Shown here: positions 29,538-40,270 of the stretch, piece after piece | How the letters are laid out: every line of letters begins with the position of its first letter | Numbering within the stretch: the first letter of the stretch is position 1 | Source: Gallionellaceae bacterium | GTDB taxonomy: Bacteria; Pseudomonadota; Gammaproteobacteria; Burkholderiales; Gallionellaceae | NCBI GenBank assembly: GCA_030823955.1 | Contig: JAVBYO010000034.1 | Coordinates: forward strand, 1-56,190 | Direction of reading: 5' to 3' | DNA length: 56,190 nucleotides | Notes under the pieces: model-generated | The model's input: only the letters and a program-made list of their open reading frames with translations | Told to the model about the DNA's origin: nothing | Database searches by the model: none | Translations under genes and position numbers: made by a program

Positions 29538-30354
29538 ACAGCGTGTCATCACCGCCGTCATTCTGTTCGTACTGTTGCTGGTCGCCGTGTTTGCTTTGCC
29601 GGCCTGGGGATGGTCGGCTCTGGTCGCGCTCATGGTCTGGCAAAGCGCGGTGGAATGGGCACGTTTGTCCGGTATGACAGGGCGGGTCTCGATTTTTTAC
29701 TGTGTCGCCACGCTGGCGGTGATGGCCGGGATATTGTGGTTCGATAGCGGCGCCACAGTCGAAGCCAGCCGTTTGTTGCACCTATTCTGGTATTTCATGG
29801 CCATCGTGCTGTGGGTACTGGTAGTCCCGGCCTGGATGATCGCCAGCTGGAAACCCACGAGTCCGTGGTTGATGGGCTTGGTCGGCTGGGCCGTGGTGCT
29901 GCCGACCGCTTTGGCGATGATCGATCTGCGCAATGTCAGCCCTTGGCTGTTGCTGGGTGCGATGTCGGTAGTCTGGGTCGCCGACACGGCCGCGTATTTT
30001 TCGGGCAAGCGTTTCGGCCAGAATAAACTGGCTCCGGCCATCAGTCCCGGCAAGACCTGGGAAGGGGTGTTCGGCGCATTGATCGTGGTTTCCTGCTATG
30101 TCCTGCTGGTCGGCTGGGGAAGCGGATTGTTCAAGAATTATCCCGTGTTTCCCGGCATCATCATCGCGTCCTGGTGGTGGGTCGGCCTGGCGGTGATCGG
30201 CGATCTGTTCGAGTCTGCGATCAAACGCCAGGCCGGTGTGAAAGACAGTGGCGCTCTGTTGCCCGGACACGGCGGATTACTGGATCGTATCGACGCGTTG
30301 ACCTCGACCTTGCCTTTCGCAGCCATCGCGCTGGTGTTCCAGCAATTGGCCTGA
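29530..30354 (+). CDS. cdsA: Phosphatidate cytidylyltransferase CdsA
   Basis: Makes CDP-diacylglycerol for phospholipid synthesis in the inner membrane. It is 274 residues from ATG 29530 ([16 protein letters not shown]), inside the uppS 3' end; longer in-frame starts lie deep within uppS and are rejected. Multiple transmembrane helices and the family signature [20 protein letters not shown] followed by GLLDRID near the C-terminus. Confidence 0.95.
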   Translation: MLKQRVITAVILFVLLLVAVFALPAWGWSALVALMVWQSAVEWARLSGMTGRVSIFYCVATLAVMAGILWFDSGATVEASRLLHLFWYFMAIVLWVLVVPAWMIASWKPTSPWLMGLVGWAVVLPTALAMIDLRNVSPWLLLGAMSVVWVADTAAYFSGKRFGQNKLAPAISPGKTWEGVFGALIVVSCYVLLVGWGSGLFKNYPVFPGIIIASWWWVGLAVIGDLFESAIKRQAGVKDSGALLPGHGGLLDRIDALTSTLPFAAIALVFQQLA

Positions 30355-30409
30355 GCTCGGCTCAATACCCATTCGGTAGCCAGTTCGACAATCACAGATA
30401 TATAAGCAC

Positions 30410-31594
30410 ATGAATAAACCACAATCCATCACGGTACTCGGCGCAACCGGCAGTATAGGTAAGAGCACTCTGGATGTGCTGGCGCGCCATCCCGAACGTT
30501 ATCGTGTCTATGCACTCACGGCTTATCAGCAGGACGAATTGCTGTTCGAACAATGTGTCCGCTTCAAACCGAGCTTTGCGGTGATGCTGGACGAACAGGC
30601 CGGTCTGCGTTTGTCCGGGCGTGTCCGGGCAGCCGGGTTAAAGACCGAGGTGTTGGTCGGTGTGGAGGCACTGGAACAGGTCGCTGCGGCAACCGAGGTC
30701 GACGCGGTGATGGCTGCCATCGTTGGCGCGGCGGGGTTGCGCCCGACACTGGCGGCGGCACGTGCGGGCAAACGTATCTTGCTGGCGAACAAGGAGACGC
30801 TGGTGATGGCCGGACGTCTTTTTATGGATGTCGTGCGCCAGAGCGGCTCGCCGCTACTGCCCATCGACAGCGAACATAACGCCATCTTTCAGGCCCTGCC
30901 CGAGCGTTATACCGGCGATATGGGTGCAAACGGGGTGAGCAAGATATTGCTCACCGCTTCCGGCGGCCCTTTTCGCAATACTTCCCTGGCCGATTTGCAG
31001 CAGGTCACACCGGAGCAGGCGTGTGCCCATCCCAATTGGAGCATGGGGCGCAAGATATCGGTCGATTCCGCCACGATGATGAACAAGGGACTGGAGGTCA
31101 TCGAAGCGCACTGGCTGTTCAACGCACCGGCGGATGCCATCCAGGTAGTGGTGCATCCGCAAAGTGTGATCCATTCCATGGTGCAGTATGTGGACGGCTC
31201 GGTGCTGGCCCAATTGGGAAATCCCGACATGCGTACGCCCATCGCTTATGGCCTGGCGTATCCGGAACGGATCGATGCAGGTGTGGCACCCTTGGATCTG
31301 TTCAAGATCGCGCGACTCGATTTCGTTGCGCCCGACTTTGAGCGTTTCCCTTGTTTGGAACTGGCTTATCGCGCTCTGCGTGCCGGGGGAACGGCACCGG
31401 CACTGATGAATGCGGCCAACGAGGTGGCGGTGGAAGCGTTCCTCGAACGGCGCATCAGTTTTCTGGATATCCCGCGTCTGATCGCACATGTGCTGGATGA
31501 ACTACCGACAGTTGTCGTGAATGTATTGGAAGACGTGTTGTCGGCGGATGTTCAGGCGCGTGCCGCAGCTCAGGCCTGGATCGCGCGTTCATGA
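30410..31594 (+). CDS. dxr: 1-deoxy-D-xylulose 5-phosphate reductoisomerase
   Basis: The NADPH-dependent second step of the MEP isoprenoid pathway (also called IspC). It supplies the IPP used by UppS and HpnCD. It is 394 residues, with N-terminal [20 protein letters not shown], metal-binding [11 protein letters not shown], and the flap-region motif [18 protein letters not shown]. It overlaps rseP by 4 bases (ATGA). Confidence 0.97.
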   Translation: MNKPQSITVLGATGSIGKSTLDVLARHPERYRVYALTAYQQDELLFEQCVRFKPSFAVMLDEQAGLRLSGRVRAAGLKTEVLVGVEALEQVAAATEVDAVMAAIVGAAGLRPTLAAARAGKRILLANKETLVMAGRLFMDVVRQSGSPLLPIDSEHNAIFQALPERYTGDMGANGVSKILLTASGGPFRNTSLADLQQVTPEQACAHPNWSMGRKISVDSATMMNKGLEVIEAHWLFNAPADAIQVVVHPQSVIHSMVQYVDGSVLAQLGNPDMRTPIAYGLAYPERIDAGVAPLDLFKIARLDFVAPDFERFPCLELAYRALRAGGTAPALMNAANEVAVEAFLERRISFLDIPRLIAHVLDELPTVVVNVLEDVLSADVQARAAAQAWIARS

Positions 31595-32943
31595 CTTTAC
31601 TGGCGTTCATCATCGCAATCGCGGTGCTGGTGACTTTCCACGAGTTGGGGCACTACTGGGTCGCACGGCTGTTCAATGTGAAGGTACTGCGTTTCTCGCT
31701 GGGTTTCGGCAAACCTTTCTACATCAAACGCTTTGCCGACGGTGGGACCGAATGGGCAATCGCGGCGATCCCTCTCGGCGGCTATGTCAAGATGCTGGAC
31801 GAGCGTGAAGGTGATGTGGCCGAACATGAACTGGCGCGTGCGTTCAACCGGCAGCCGGTGCTGCACCGTATGGCTATCGTGGTGGCGGGGCCGCTGGCCA
31901 ATCTGCTGCTGGCCGTGCTGCTTTACTGGGGGCTGTTCATCTACGGTGTGCCCGGCATCAGGCCCGTACTCGGGGTTATTCCTGTTTCCTCACCGGCTGC
32001 GGCTGCGCAGCTCCACGCAGGGGACAACATCGTTGCCATCAACGGACAGCCGACACCGAGCTGGCAGGAAGTACGCTGGGGCCTGCTCGACCTTATCTTG
32101 CAGCAGCGCACTGCCAGTATCGAGTTGCGCAGTGCCGTAGGTGAGACACATTTTCGCGTGCTGGACATGAGCGTATTACAGCCCAGTGATCTGGATGGCG
32201 ATTTTCTGGACAAACTTGGTCTGCGCCCATATCGCCCACCGGTCTTGCCGGTGATCGACAAACTCGTCGAAGGTGGAGCCGCGCAGCGGGGCGGATTGCA
32301 GGAGCAGGACCGGATATTGGCAGTGAACGGGCAGAGCATCCCGGAATGGGAAGTCTTCGTTGAATCTGTGCGCGCTAATCCGGGCAAACCGCTCAGCCTG
32401 GAAGTCGAACGCGGCGGTGCGACACGGATGTTATCCGTCACGCCGGATACACTCGCCGAGTCCGGGCGAGAGATCGGACGTATCGGTGCCGCACCCAAGA
32501 TAGACCGCGCACAGTTCGAAGCGCTGCTGACCGAAGTACGCTACCCCCTTGACACCGCCCTGACCGAGGCCTTGCGCAAGACCTGGGAGACTTCGGTGGT
32601 GAGCCTGAAGATGATGTGGATGATGGTGCAAGGCGAGGTGTCACTGAAGAACTTGAGCGGTCCGATCACCATTGCCGATTACGCCGGTCAATCTGCCCAA
32701 GTCGGGCTGGGAGCCTATCTGGCCTTTCTGGCACTTATCAGTATCAGTCTCGGTGTGCTGAATTTACTTCCCGTCCCCTTATTGGACGGGGGGCATTTGC
32801 TGTATTATGCGGTCGAGTTGATTAAAGGCAGTCCGGTATCCGAGCGTTTTTGGGAAGCCGGACAGCGGATAGGCATTGCCTTGTTGGTTACCATGATGGC
32901 TTTTGCGTTGTATAACGACATCAGTCGCCTGTTTTTGGATTGA
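31591..32943 (+). CDS. rseP: Site-2 protease RseP
   Basis: The intramembrane zinc metalloprotease that cleaves the anti-sigma factor RseA to release the envelope-stress sigma factor. It is 450 residues. HELGH is at residues 17-21 in the first helix; two central PDZ domains are present (around [16 protein letters not shown] and [19 protein letters not shown]); the LDG motif ([16 protein letters not shown]) is in a C-terminal helix. It sits directly before bamA, whose assembly it monitors. Confidence 0.96.
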   Translation: MTLLAFIIAIAVLVTFHELGHYWVARLFNVKVLRFSLGFGKPFYIKRFADGGTEWAIAAIPLGGYVKMLDEREGDVAEHELARAFNRQPVLHRMAIVVAGPLANLLLAVLLYWGLFIYGVPGIRPVLGVIPVSSPAAAAQLHAGDNIVAINGQPTPSWQEVRWGLLDLILQQRTASIELRSAVGETHFRVLDMSVLQPSDLDGDFLDKLGLRPYRPPVLPVIDKLVEGGAAQRGGLQEQDRILAVNGQSIPEWEVFVESVRANPGKPLSLEVERGGATRMLSVTPDTLAESGREIGRIGAAPKIDRAQFEALLTEVRYPLDTALTEALRKTWETSVVSLKMMWMMVQGEVSLKNLSGPITIADYAGQSAQVGLGAYLAFLALISISLGVLNLLPVPLLDGGHLLYYAVELIKGSPVSERFWEAGQRIGIALLVTMMAFALYNDISRLFLD

Positions 32944-32949
32944 AAACGA

Positions 32950-35232
32950 ATGAATTTTAAGAGACTGGCGGGGCTGTTCCCGCTGTTGTACGTTGCGTCT
33001 GTCTGGGCGGTAGAACCTTTCGTCATCAAAGACATCCGTGTTGAAGGGATACAGCGTACCGAGGCCGGTACGGTGTTCAGCTATCTGCCGGTCAAGGTCG
33101 GCGATACACTCAACGACGACAAGGCGACGACGGCGATCCATGCCTTGTTCTCGACCGGTTTCTTCAAGGATGTCAGCCTGAAAGCCGAACAAGATGTGCT
33201 GATCGTCTCGGTGCGCGAGCGCCCTTCGATCGCCGAGGTCGAGATTGAGGGAGTGACGGACTTTCCCAAGGATCAGCTGCGCGACAATCTCAAACACGTC
33301 GGTTTGGCGGAAGGGCGTATCTTCGATAAATCGGCCCTGGAGAAATCCGAACAGGAACTCAAGCGCCAGTATGTCGCACGCGGCAAATACAGCGTCTCGG
33401 TCAAGACCACGATCACGGAATTGGAACGTAACCGTGTCGGGGTGAGCTTCCGGGTGCTCGAAGGCGAGGTCGCCAAGATCCGCCAGATCAATATCGTGGG
33501 CAACAAGGTCTACAGCGAAGAAGAGTTGCTGGATATGATCAAGCTGAGTACGCCGACCACCTTCAGCTGGATGACCAAGAACGACCAATATTCCAAGCCC
33601 AAGCTGTCGGCGGATTTGGAGACCCTGCGTACCTTCTATCTGGATTCCGGCTATATGGAGTTCTCCATCGACTCCACCCAGGTTTCCATCTCGCCTGACA
33701 AAAAAGACATCTTCATCACCCTGAACATCACCGAGGGGCCGAAATACACCATCTCTTCGGTGCAGGTGGCCGGCCCGCAATCGGTGTTCTCCCATGAGCA
33801 GATCCGCAAGATGGTCAGCCTGCAGCCAGGTGATGTGTTCTCGCGCAAAGCGATCACGGCCTCGACCCAGAAGATCACCGAACAGTTCGGGGATGAAGGT
33901 TATGCCTTCGCCAATGTGAATGCGGTACCCGAGATCGACAAAGAGAAGCATCAGGTCGGTTTCACCTTCATGACCGACCCGTTCCAGCGCGTGTATATCC
34001 GCCGGGTCAACATCTTGGGCAACACCAAGACCAAAGACGAGGTGATCCGCCGCGAATTTAGACAGATGGAAAGCGGATGGTTCGCTACTGAAAAGATCAA
34101 GAAGTCCAAGCAGCGTATCGACAGACTGGGCTTCTTCGGCCCCACCAATATCGAGACCGTGCCGGTACCGGGCACCAAGGATCAGATGGACCTGAACGTG
34201 TCGGTGGAAGAGAAATCGACCGGTACACTGTCCGTTGGTGCGGGTATCAGCAGTACCGAAGGTTTGACCTTCATGGGCAGTGTGAGCCAGAGTAATGTGT
34301 TCGGCACAGGCAATTCGCTCTCCACCCAGATCAATACCAGCGAATTCAACAGGATCTACTCGGTCTCCTATACCAATCCTTATTACACGGACGAGGGGGT
34401 CAGCCGCGGTTTCGATATCTACAACCGCAAAACCAGCTCCACTCAGGCCAGTGTCAGTCAATATACGTCGGAAAGTCTGGGCGGCGGCGTGCGTTTCGCC
34501 GTCCCCTTGAGTGAAGACCAGATGATCCACTACGGACTTGCTGCCGAAGATACCACCATCGGTCTGACGTCGCTGAGTCCGCAACGTTATTCGGATTACA
34601 TCAACCTCTACGGGGCAAGAACGATCAACTACCTGGGGTCCATCGGTTGGAGCCGGGATAACCGTGACAGCGCGCTATACCCGACCGAAGGTACCATGCA
34701 ACGGGCCTCCACCGAGGTCAGTCTGCCTGCTTCCAGCCAGCATTATTTCAAACTGACCTACCAGCACCAGTGGTTCTTCCCCGTCAATCGTGACATCACC
34801 TTCATGATGAACGGTGAAGCCGGTGTCGCGGGCGGGTATGACGGACAGGCGCTGCCGTTCTTCAAGAACTTCTATGCCGGCGGGGTCGGTTCCGTGCGCG
34901 GTTATGACTCGTACTCTTTGGGGCCGCGTGATGCCAACGGGTATGCACTCGGCGGCGACCGGCGTGTGATCGGCAATGCCGAGTTATTGTTCCCCATGCC
35001 GGGTTTTGAGAAGGAAAAGTCGGTCCGTTTGAGCCTGTTCGTGGATGGCGGTGCGGTCTATGGCGAAGAGACGCAGAGTCTGGCATCGATGGGGCTGCGC
35101 TACTCGACCGGCGGAGCATTGACCTGGTTCTCGCCGGTGGGGCCGATCCGGCTGAGTTATGGTATTCCCATAGGTGTCCAAGAACAGGATAAACTACAGC
35201 GTTTCCAATTCACTTTGGGCACACTGTTTTAA
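32950..35232 (+). CDS. bamA: Outer membrane protein assembly factor BamA
   Basis: The core Omp85 insertase of the BAM complex. It is 760 residues. Signal peptide MNFKRLAGLFPLLYVASVWA; five POTRA domains (about 23-420) beginning FVIKDIRVEGIQRTEAGTVF; then a 16-strand barrel ending in LGTLF. The conserved lid-loop motif GGVGSVRGYDSYSLGPRD is present. It is flanked by rseP and skp as usual. Confidence 0.97.
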   Translation: MNFKRLAGLFPLLYVASVWAVEPFVIKDIRVEGIQRTEAGTVFSYLPVKVGDTLNDDKATTAIHALFSTGFFKDVSLKAEQDVLIVSVRERPSIAEVEIEGVTDFPKDQLRDNLKHVGLAEGRIFDKSALEKSEQELKRQYVARGKYSVSVKTTITELERNRVGVSFRVLEGEVAKIRQINIVGNKVYSEEELLDMIKLSTPTTFSWMTKNDQYSKPKLSADLETLRTFYLDSGYMEFSIDSTQVSISPDKKDIFITLNITEGPKYTISSVQVAGPQSVFSHEQIRKMVSLQPGDVFSRKAITASTQKITEQFGDEGYAFANVNAVPEIDKEKHQVGFTFMTDPFQRVYIRRVNILGNTKTKDEVIRREFRQMESGWFATEKIKKSKQRIDRLGFFGPTNIETVPVPGTKDQMDLNVSVEEKSTGTLSVGAGISSTEGLTFMGSVSQSNVFGTGNSLSTQINTSEFNRIYSVSYTNPYYTDEGVSRGFDIYNRKTSSTQASVSQYTSESLGGGVRFAVPLSEDQMIHYGLAAEDTTIGLTSLSPQRYSDYINLYGARTINYLGSIGWSRDNRDSALYPTEGTMQRASTEVSLPASSQHYFKLTYQHQWFFPVNRDITFMMNGEAGVAGGYDGQALPFFKNFYAGGVGSVRGYDSYSLGPRDANGYALGGDRRVIGNAELLFPMPGFEKEKSVRLSLFVDGGAVYGEETQSLASMGLRYSTGGALTWFSPVGPIRLSYGIPIGVQEQDKLQRFQFTLGTLF

Positions 35233-35270
35233 CACGGTCTGCCGGATAGAGCTTGTTACAAGGAGGGAAG

Positions 35271-35774
35271 ATGAGAAAGTTACTGGGAATGGGTCTGTTG
35301 CTCACGGCGTGTGCCGTTCCTGCCTATGCCGCGGATTTTCGGATCGGCATCGTCAACACCGAGCGTATCCTGCGCGAGTCTGTCCCCGCCGTGAAAGCCG
35401 AGAAAAAGATCGAAAAAGAGTTCGCCCAGCGCGACCAGGAGATCAAACAGATGATGAAGCAGGCCAAAGAGATCCAGGCCGCTTTGGAAAAGGACAGCGG
35501 CAAACCGGATGTGGAGCATCGCAGCAAAGAGCGCGAACTGGCCAATCTGAACGTCAATCTGCAACGTTTGCAGCGCGAGTTCCGCGAAGACCTCAACCTG
35601 CGCAAGAACGAAGAACTGGCACAGGTGCTGGCACGTGCGGACAAAGCGATACAAGCCATCGCCGAAAGCGAGAAATACGACCTCATCCTGCAGGAAGCGG
35701 TGTACCGTAACCCGCAGATCGACATCACCGAAAAAGTCCTGGAGTTCCTGGCGGACGACAAAGCCGGCAAATAG
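35271..35774 (+). CDS. skp: Periplasmic chaperone Skp/OmpH
   Basis: A trimeric periplasmic chaperone that carries unfolded outer-membrane proteins to BamA. It is 167 residues from ATG 35271 with strong AAGGAGG upstream; an in-frame ATG at 35253 is rejected because it spoils the ribosome site and the signal peptide MRKLLGMGLLLTACAVPAYA. The mature protein starts DFRIGIVNTERILRES, followed by long charged tentacle helices. It sits between bamA and lpxD. Confidence 0.93.
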   Translation: MRKLLGMGLLLTACAVPAYAADFRIGIVNTERILRESVPAVKAEKKIEKEFAQRDQEIKQMMKQAKEIQAALEKDSGKPDVEHRSKERELANLNVNLQRLQREFREDLNLRKNEELAQVLARADKAIQAIAESEKYDLILQEAVYRNPQIDITEKVLEFLADDKAGK

Positions 35775-35789
35775 GGAGCGGGATTGGTC

Positions 35790-36830
35790 ATGGATCGTAC
35801 CGCCTACCGTTTGGCAGATATCGTGGCGCGCTTTGGCGGCCGCGTGGAAGGGGATGGCGGGGTCGCGATCACCCAGATCGGCACGCTGGAATCCGCAACG
35901 GCGGGACAGATCGCCTTCCTCGCCAATGCCAAATACCGCAAACAACTCGAATCGACCGCAGCTGGGGCAGTGATCCTGTCCGCAGCGGATGCCGATGCCA
36001 CAACGTTGCCGCGTATCGTCAGTGACAACCCGTATTCCTACTTTGCCAAACTATCCGCATTCCTCAATCCCTTGCCCGCGTTCGCGCCCGGTATCCATGC
36101 CAGTGCCGTGATCGGGGAGGGGGCTGTTGTGGCTCCCGGTGCGCATATCGCCGCCCATGTCACGATAGGCGAGGGCGCACGCATCGGTGCCGGTAGCGTC
36201 ATCATGTCCGGTTGCAGCATCGGGGCGAATGCCGTCATCGGTGAGAACACCCGCCTGTATCCGCGCGTGGTGGTGTATCACGATTGCGTGCTGGGCAACA
36301 ATGTCATCGCCCATTCCGGGGCGGTCATCGGTGCGGACGGATTCGGCCTGGCGATGGAAGGCGGACGCTGGCTTAAGATCCCGCAGATCGGCCGTGCCAT
36401 CATCGGCAACGATGTCGAGATCGGGGCGAACACCACCATCGACCGCGGAGCGCTGGACGACACCGTGATCGAAGACGATGTGAAACTGGACAACCAGATA
36501 CAGGTCGCACACAACGTGCGTATTGGCGCACACACCGCCATCGCGGGCTGTGTCGGCATCGCGGGCAGCACCACCATCGGCCGTTATTGCCGTATCGGCG
36601 GCAGTGCCGGCATCCTGGGGCATCTGACCATCGCGGATGGCGTGGAGATATCCTCGTTCACCCTGATCGGTAAATCGATTCGCGAAAAAGGTACCTACAG
36701 CGGCATCTATCCGTTCAGCGAGAAAGACGGCTGGCTCAAGAATGCCGCACACTTGCGCCATCTGGACGATATGGCATCGCGTATCAAGAACCTAGAAAAA
36801 GAACTGGAAATATTAAAGAGGAGAGATTGA
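35790..36830 (+). CDS. lpxD: UDP-3-O-(3-hydroxyacyl)glucosamine N-acyltransferase LpxD
   Basis: The third step of lipid A synthesis. It is 346 residues from ATG 35790 (TTG 35784, two codons upstream, is an alternative better spaced from GGGAG). Uridine-binding N-terminal domain, then left-handed beta-helix hexapeptides, with the catalytic His in [12 protein letters not shown] and a C-terminal helix [18 protein letters not shown]. Its TGA overlaps the fabZ ATG. Confidence 0.95.
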   Translation: MDRTAYRLADIVARFGGRVEGDGGVAITQIGTLESATAGQIAFLANAKYRKQLESTAAGAVILSAADADATTLPRIVSDNPYSYFAKLSAFLNPLPAFAPGIHASAVIGEGAVVAPGAHIAAHVTIGEGARIGAGSVIMSGCSIGANAVIGENTRLYPRVVVYHDCVLGNNVIAHSGAVIGADGFGLAMEGGRWLKIPQIGRAIIGNDVEIGANTTIDRGALDDTVIEDDVKLDNQIQVAHNVRIGAHTAIAGCVGIAGSTTIGRYCRIGGSAGILGHLTIADGVEISSFTLIGKSIREKGTYSGIYPFSEKDGWLKNAAHLRHLDDMASRIKNLEKELEILKRRD

Positions 36831-37276
36831 TGAGTATCACCATGGACATCAACGAGATCATGAAACACCTGCCGCACCGTTACCCGTTCCTGCTGATCGA
36901 CCGCGTGTTGTCTATCGATCCGGGCAACGAGATCGTGGCTTTGAAGAACGTATCGATGAACGAACCGTTCTTCCCCGGACACTATCCGCACCATCCGGTG
37001 ATGCCGGGTGTATTGGTCATCGAAGCCATGGCCCAAGCTGCCGCGATCCTGTCCTTCACCGGCGGGGCGGGCAAGGCAGACGACAGCAAGGTGTATTACT
37101 TCGTCGGCATCGACAACGCGCGTTTCAAACGTCCGGTCGTGCCGGGCGACCAGCTCATCCTCACGGTCAAACCGCTGTTCAACAAACGCGGCCTGTGGAA
37201 GTTCAGCGCCGTCGCCAAGGTGGACGACCAGGTCGCCGCCGAAGCCGAGATCATGTGTACGATGCGGGACAAGTGA
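36830..37276 (+). CDS. fabZ: 3-hydroxyacyl-ACP dehydratase FabZ
   Basis: A fatty-acid elongation dehydratase that competes with LpxA for 3-hydroxyacyl-ACP. It is 148 residues in a single hot-dog fold, with [13 protein letters not shown] and the catalytic [23 protein letters not shown] region (His in PGHYP, Glu in VIEAMAQ). The ATG at 36830 shares bases with the lpxD stop and its own stop overlaps lpxA the same way (TGATG), indicating tight coupling. Confidence 0.96.
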   Translation: MSITMDINEIMKHLPHRYPFLLIDRVLSIDPGNEIVALKNVSMNEPFFPGHYPHHPVMPGVLVIEAMAQAAAILSFTGGAGKADDSKVYYFVGIDNARFKRPVVPGDQLILTVKPLFNKRGLWKFSAVAKVDDQVAAEAEIMCTMRDK

Positions 37277-38058
37277 TGCGTCATCCCACCGCGCTCATCC
37301 ACCCGGACGCCAAACTGGCCGACGATGTCTCGGTCGGAGCCTATTCCATCATCGGCGCACATGTAGAGATCGGCGCCGGATCGGTGGTCGGACCGCATGT
37401 CGTCATCGACGGGCATACCAGCATCGGCAAGAACAACCGTTTTTTCCAGTTCAGCTCCATCGGCGAGATCCCGCAGGACAAGAAATACCAGGGCGAACCG
37501 ACCCAGCTCATCATCGGCGACAACAACACCATACGCGAGAGTTGCACCCTCAATCTGGGCACGGTGCAGGACGGCGGTATCACCTCCATCGGCAGCGACA
37601 ACTGGATCATGGCCTATGTACACGTGGCGCATGACTGCCATATCGGCGACCACAATGTGATCGCCAATTCGGTACAGTTCGCCGGGCATGTGAGCGTCGG
37701 CAACCGCACTTTGATCGGCGGCATGACCGGCATCCACCAGTTCGTGCGTATCGGCGATTTCGCCATGGTCGGTTTCCAGACGCGCCTGTCGCAGGACTTG
37801 CCGCCGTTCGTCACCGCCGTGGGCAATCCGGCGGAAGCCAAAGGTCCGCATCAGGAAGGCCCGCGCCGCGCGGGTTATTCCGCGGCGCGGGTGGATATGC
37901 TCAAGCAGATCTACCGCACGTTGTACCGTGCAGGCAGCAGTTTCGAAACGGCCAAGAAAGAGATCGCCGAATTGCGCGGTCAAGTTGCGGAATCCGATGC
38001 CGATATCGATAACATGTTGACCTTCCTGAACAGCGCCAGCCGCGGCATCGTCCGCTGA
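37276..38058 (+). CDS. lpxA: UDP-N-acetylglucosamine acyltransferase LpxA
   Basis: The first step of lipid A synthesis. It is 260 residues from ATG 37276 ([17 protein letters not shown]), sharing TGATG with the end of fabZ; an earlier frame start lies inside fabZ and is rejected. Hexapeptide beta-helix with catalytic His in YVHVAHDCHIGDHNVIAN and the C-terminal helical domain (GYSAARVDMLKQIYRTLY). Confidence 0.96.
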   Translation: MRHPTALIHPDAKLADDVSVGAYSIIGAHVEIGAGSVVGPHVVIDGHTSIGKNNRFFQFSSIGEIPQDKKYQGEPTQLIIGDNNTIRESCTLNLGTVQDGGITSIGSDNWIMAYVHVAHDCHIGDHNVIANSVQFAGHVSVGNRTLIGGMTGIHQFVRIGDFAMVGFQTRLSQDLPPFVTAVGNPAEAKGPHQEGPRRAGYSAARVDMLKQIYRTLYRAGSSFETAKKEIAELRGQVAESDADIDNMLTFLNSASRGIVR

Positions 38059-38063
38059 TTCCC

Positions 38064-39218
38064 ATGAACCAGACTGTCAAAACCATCGCCATCGTGGCGG
38101 GCGAGACCTCGGGTGACCTGCTGGGCAGTCATCTGATCGAAGCACTCAAACTATCGTTGCCCGATGCACGTTTTATCGGTATCGGCGGCCCCAAGATGCA
38201 AGCCGCGGGTATGGACATCCGTTTCCCGATGGAAAAGCTCGCGGTGTTCGGCTACATCGATGCCCTGCGCCATTACCGCGAGATCCTCGGCATCCGCAAC
38301 AAACTCAAGGCTGAACTGATCGCGAACCCGCCGGACCTGTTCATCGGTATCGACGCTCCCGATTTCAATCTTGATCTGGAGCTGGCACTCAAACAGCGCG
38401 GCATCCCCACGGTGCATTACGTCAGCCCGTCCATCTGGGCATGGCGCGGAGAGCGTATCCACAAGATCAAGAGCGCGGTCTCGCATATCCTGACCCTGTT
38501 CCCGTTCGAGTCGGCGATCTACGAACAGGCCGGAGTGCCGGTCACCTATGTCGGCCATCCACTGGCCGACATGCTGCCGGAAGTACCCAAACGCGAGCTG
38601 ATGCGCGAACAGATGCGCATCCACAAGCAGACCAAGGTGTTCGCACTGTTGCCCGGCAGTCGGCAAAGTGAAGTGCGCCATCTGGCCGAGACTTATATCC
38701 AGACTGCCAAGCTGATCCTGGAAAAATCGCCCGGCGCGCAATTTCTGGTGCCGCTGGCAAGCCGCGAGACACGCACCATCTTTGAGGACACCTTGTGGAA
38801 GCTGGAGGCTCAGGAACTGCCGATCACCATGCTGTTCGGCCATGCCCACGACGCCATGATCGCCGCCGACGGGGTGCTGGTCGCCTCCGGAACCGCCACG
38901 CTGGAGGCCGCGCTGCTCAAGCGACCGATGGTCATCACCTACAAGATGTCGCCGCTGACCTATAAACTGAGCAAACGTAAAGCCTACTTGCCTTATGTCG
39001 GCCTGCCCAATGTGCTGGCCGGCAAGTTCGTGGTGCCGGAGATACTGCAGGACGACGCGACACCGGAGAATCTGGCGCAGGCGCTGCTGAATCTGGTGGG
39101 TGACAAGAACGCCGTGGCCGAGCTTGAAGTGTTGTTCGGCGCGATGCATACCCAACTCAAGCAGGATACCGCCCACAAAGCCGCGCAAGCCATCTTGCCG
39201 TACCTGAACGCTGCATAG
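38064..39218 (+). CDS. lpxB: Lipid-A-disaccharide synthase LpxB
   Basis: The GT19 glycosyltransferase that joins UDP-diacyl-GlcN and lipid X. It is 384 residues, with N-terminal IAIVAGETSGDLLGSHLIEA, the central VSPSIWAWRGERIHKIK motif and the C-terminal LVASGTATLEAALLKRPMVI nucleotide site. It lies 5 bases after lpxA, and its stop is immediately followed by the rnhB ATG. Confidence 0.96.
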   Translation: MNQTVKTIAIVAGETSGDLLGSHLIEALKLSLPDARFIGIGGPKMQAAGMDIRFPMEKLAVFGYIDALRHYREILGIRNKLKAELIANPPDLFIGIDAPDFNLDLELALKQRGIPTVHYVSPSIWAWRGERIHKIKSAVSHILTLFPFESAIYEQAGVPVTYVGHPLADMLPEVPKRELMREQMRIHKQTKVFALLPGSRQSEVRHLAETYIQTAKLILEKSPGAQFLVPLASRETRTIFEDTLWKLEAQELPITMLFGHAHDAMIAADGVLVASGTATLEAALLKRPMVITYKMSPLTYKLSKRKAYLPYVGLPNVLAGKFVVPEILQDDATPENLAQALLNLVGDKNAVAELEVLFGAMHTQLKQDTAHKAAQAILPYLNAA

Positions 39219-39800
39219 ATGAGCCGGATACACCTAGTTTGCGGGGTGGACGAAGCAGGGCGCGGCCCTCTGGCCGGGCCAGTGTATGCCGCAGCAGTCA
39301 TCCTTGATGCCCAACGTCCCATCTTGGGCTTGGCCGATTCGAAAAAGATCAGCGAAAAGAAACGCAACCAGCTTGCGTTGGAGATACGCCAGCACGCCAG
39401 CGCCTGGGCCATCGCCACCGCATCGGCGGCAGAGATAGACGAGATCAACATCCTGCGCGCCAGCCTGTTGGCGATGCGCCGCGCCGTCGAGGCGTTGGCA
39501 CTGCAACCGCATGAGGTGTTGGTGGACGGCCTGTATTGTCCCGACACCGGTCTGCCCAGCCGTGCCATCGTGAAGGGCGACAGCAGTGTGGCAGAGATCT
39601 CTGCTGCCTCCATCCTGGCCAAGACCGCGCGTGATGCGGCCATGATCGAAATGCATGAACGCTTCCCGCAATACGGCTTCGCCGTGCATAAAGGTTACCC
39701 CACGGCGGCGCATCTCGCCGCTTTGCAGCAACATGGTCCCTCGGTCGAGCATCGCAAGAGCTTCGGCCCGGTACGCAAATTATCAAGACAGGAGAACTGA
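39219..39800 (+). CDS. rnhB: Ribonuclease HII
   Basis: Removes ribonucleotides from DNA and RNA-DNA hybrids. It is 193 residues. [20 protein letters not shown] holds the catalytic Asp-Glu pair, DGLYCPD and [21 protein letters not shown] supply the remaining acids. Last gene of the classic envelope superoperon; it starts directly after the lpxB stop. Confidence 0.96.
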   Translation: MSRIHLVCGVDEAGRGPLAGPVYAAAVILDAQRPILGLADSKKISEKKRNQLALEIRQHASAWAIATASAAEIDEINILRASLLAMRRAVEALALQPHEVLVDGLYCPDTGLPSRAIVKGDSSVAEISAASILAKTARDAAMIEMHERFPQYGFAVHKGYPTAAHLAALQQHGPSVEHRKSFGPVRKLSRQEN

Positions 39801-39801
39801 G

Positions 39802-40254
39802 ATGTTAGCGATCAAATTCCTACATGTATTGTCGGTCACCATCTGGGTCGGGGGCATGTTCTTCGCCTACATGGTGTTGCGCCCCAGTGCCGCCAAGATG
39901 CTGCAAGCGCCGGAACGGCTCGGATTGTGGAACGATGTATTCGCCCGTTTCTTCCAATGGGTGTGGATATTCTCCCTGCTGACCGTATTCAGCGGGCTGT
40001 ACCTGATCCACCTGTACGGCGGCATGGGCAACGTGTCGCATGCGGTACACGTCATGCTGCTGTTGGGCGTGTTGATGCTGGGCATCTTCGTCTATCTGTT
40101 CTTCGCCTTGTACCGTCCTTTCGCCGCAGCAGTGCAGGCACAGGACTGGCCGCGTGCCGGCGCGTTATTGGGCAGCATACGCAAACTGGTGGCCACCAAT
40201 CTGGCGCTGGGTTCGGCGATCTTTGCCGCACTGATGCTGGGGCAGTTGCTCTGA
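39802..40254 (+). CDS. CopD-like four-helix membrane protein
   Basis: A 150-residue integral membrane protein with four predicted helices (LAIKFLHVLSVTIWVGGMFF, VWIFSLLTVFSGLYLIHLY, VHVMLLLGVLMLGIFVYLFF, LVATNLALGSAIFAALMLGQ). His8, in the first helix before the IWVGGMFF segment, is typical of the CopD/DUF2269-like domain and could bind haem or copper. Start ATG 39802 with GGAG upstream, 1 base after the rnhB stop. The function in this operon is unknown. Confidence 0.75.
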   Translation: MLAIKFLHVLSVTIWVGGMFFAYMVLRPSAAKMLQAPERLGLWNDVFARFFQWVWIFSLLTVFSGLYLIHLYGGMGNVSHAVHVMLLLGVLMLGIFVYLFFALYRPFAAAVQAQDWPRAGALLGSIRKLVATNLALGSAIFAALMLGQLL

Positions 40255-40270
40255 CGACAGCCGTGACACG

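Noticed and set aside
32779-34584. 601-codon open frame on the minus strand
   Set aside because: Fully antisense to bamA, which is unmistakable on the plus strand; no motif in the shadow.
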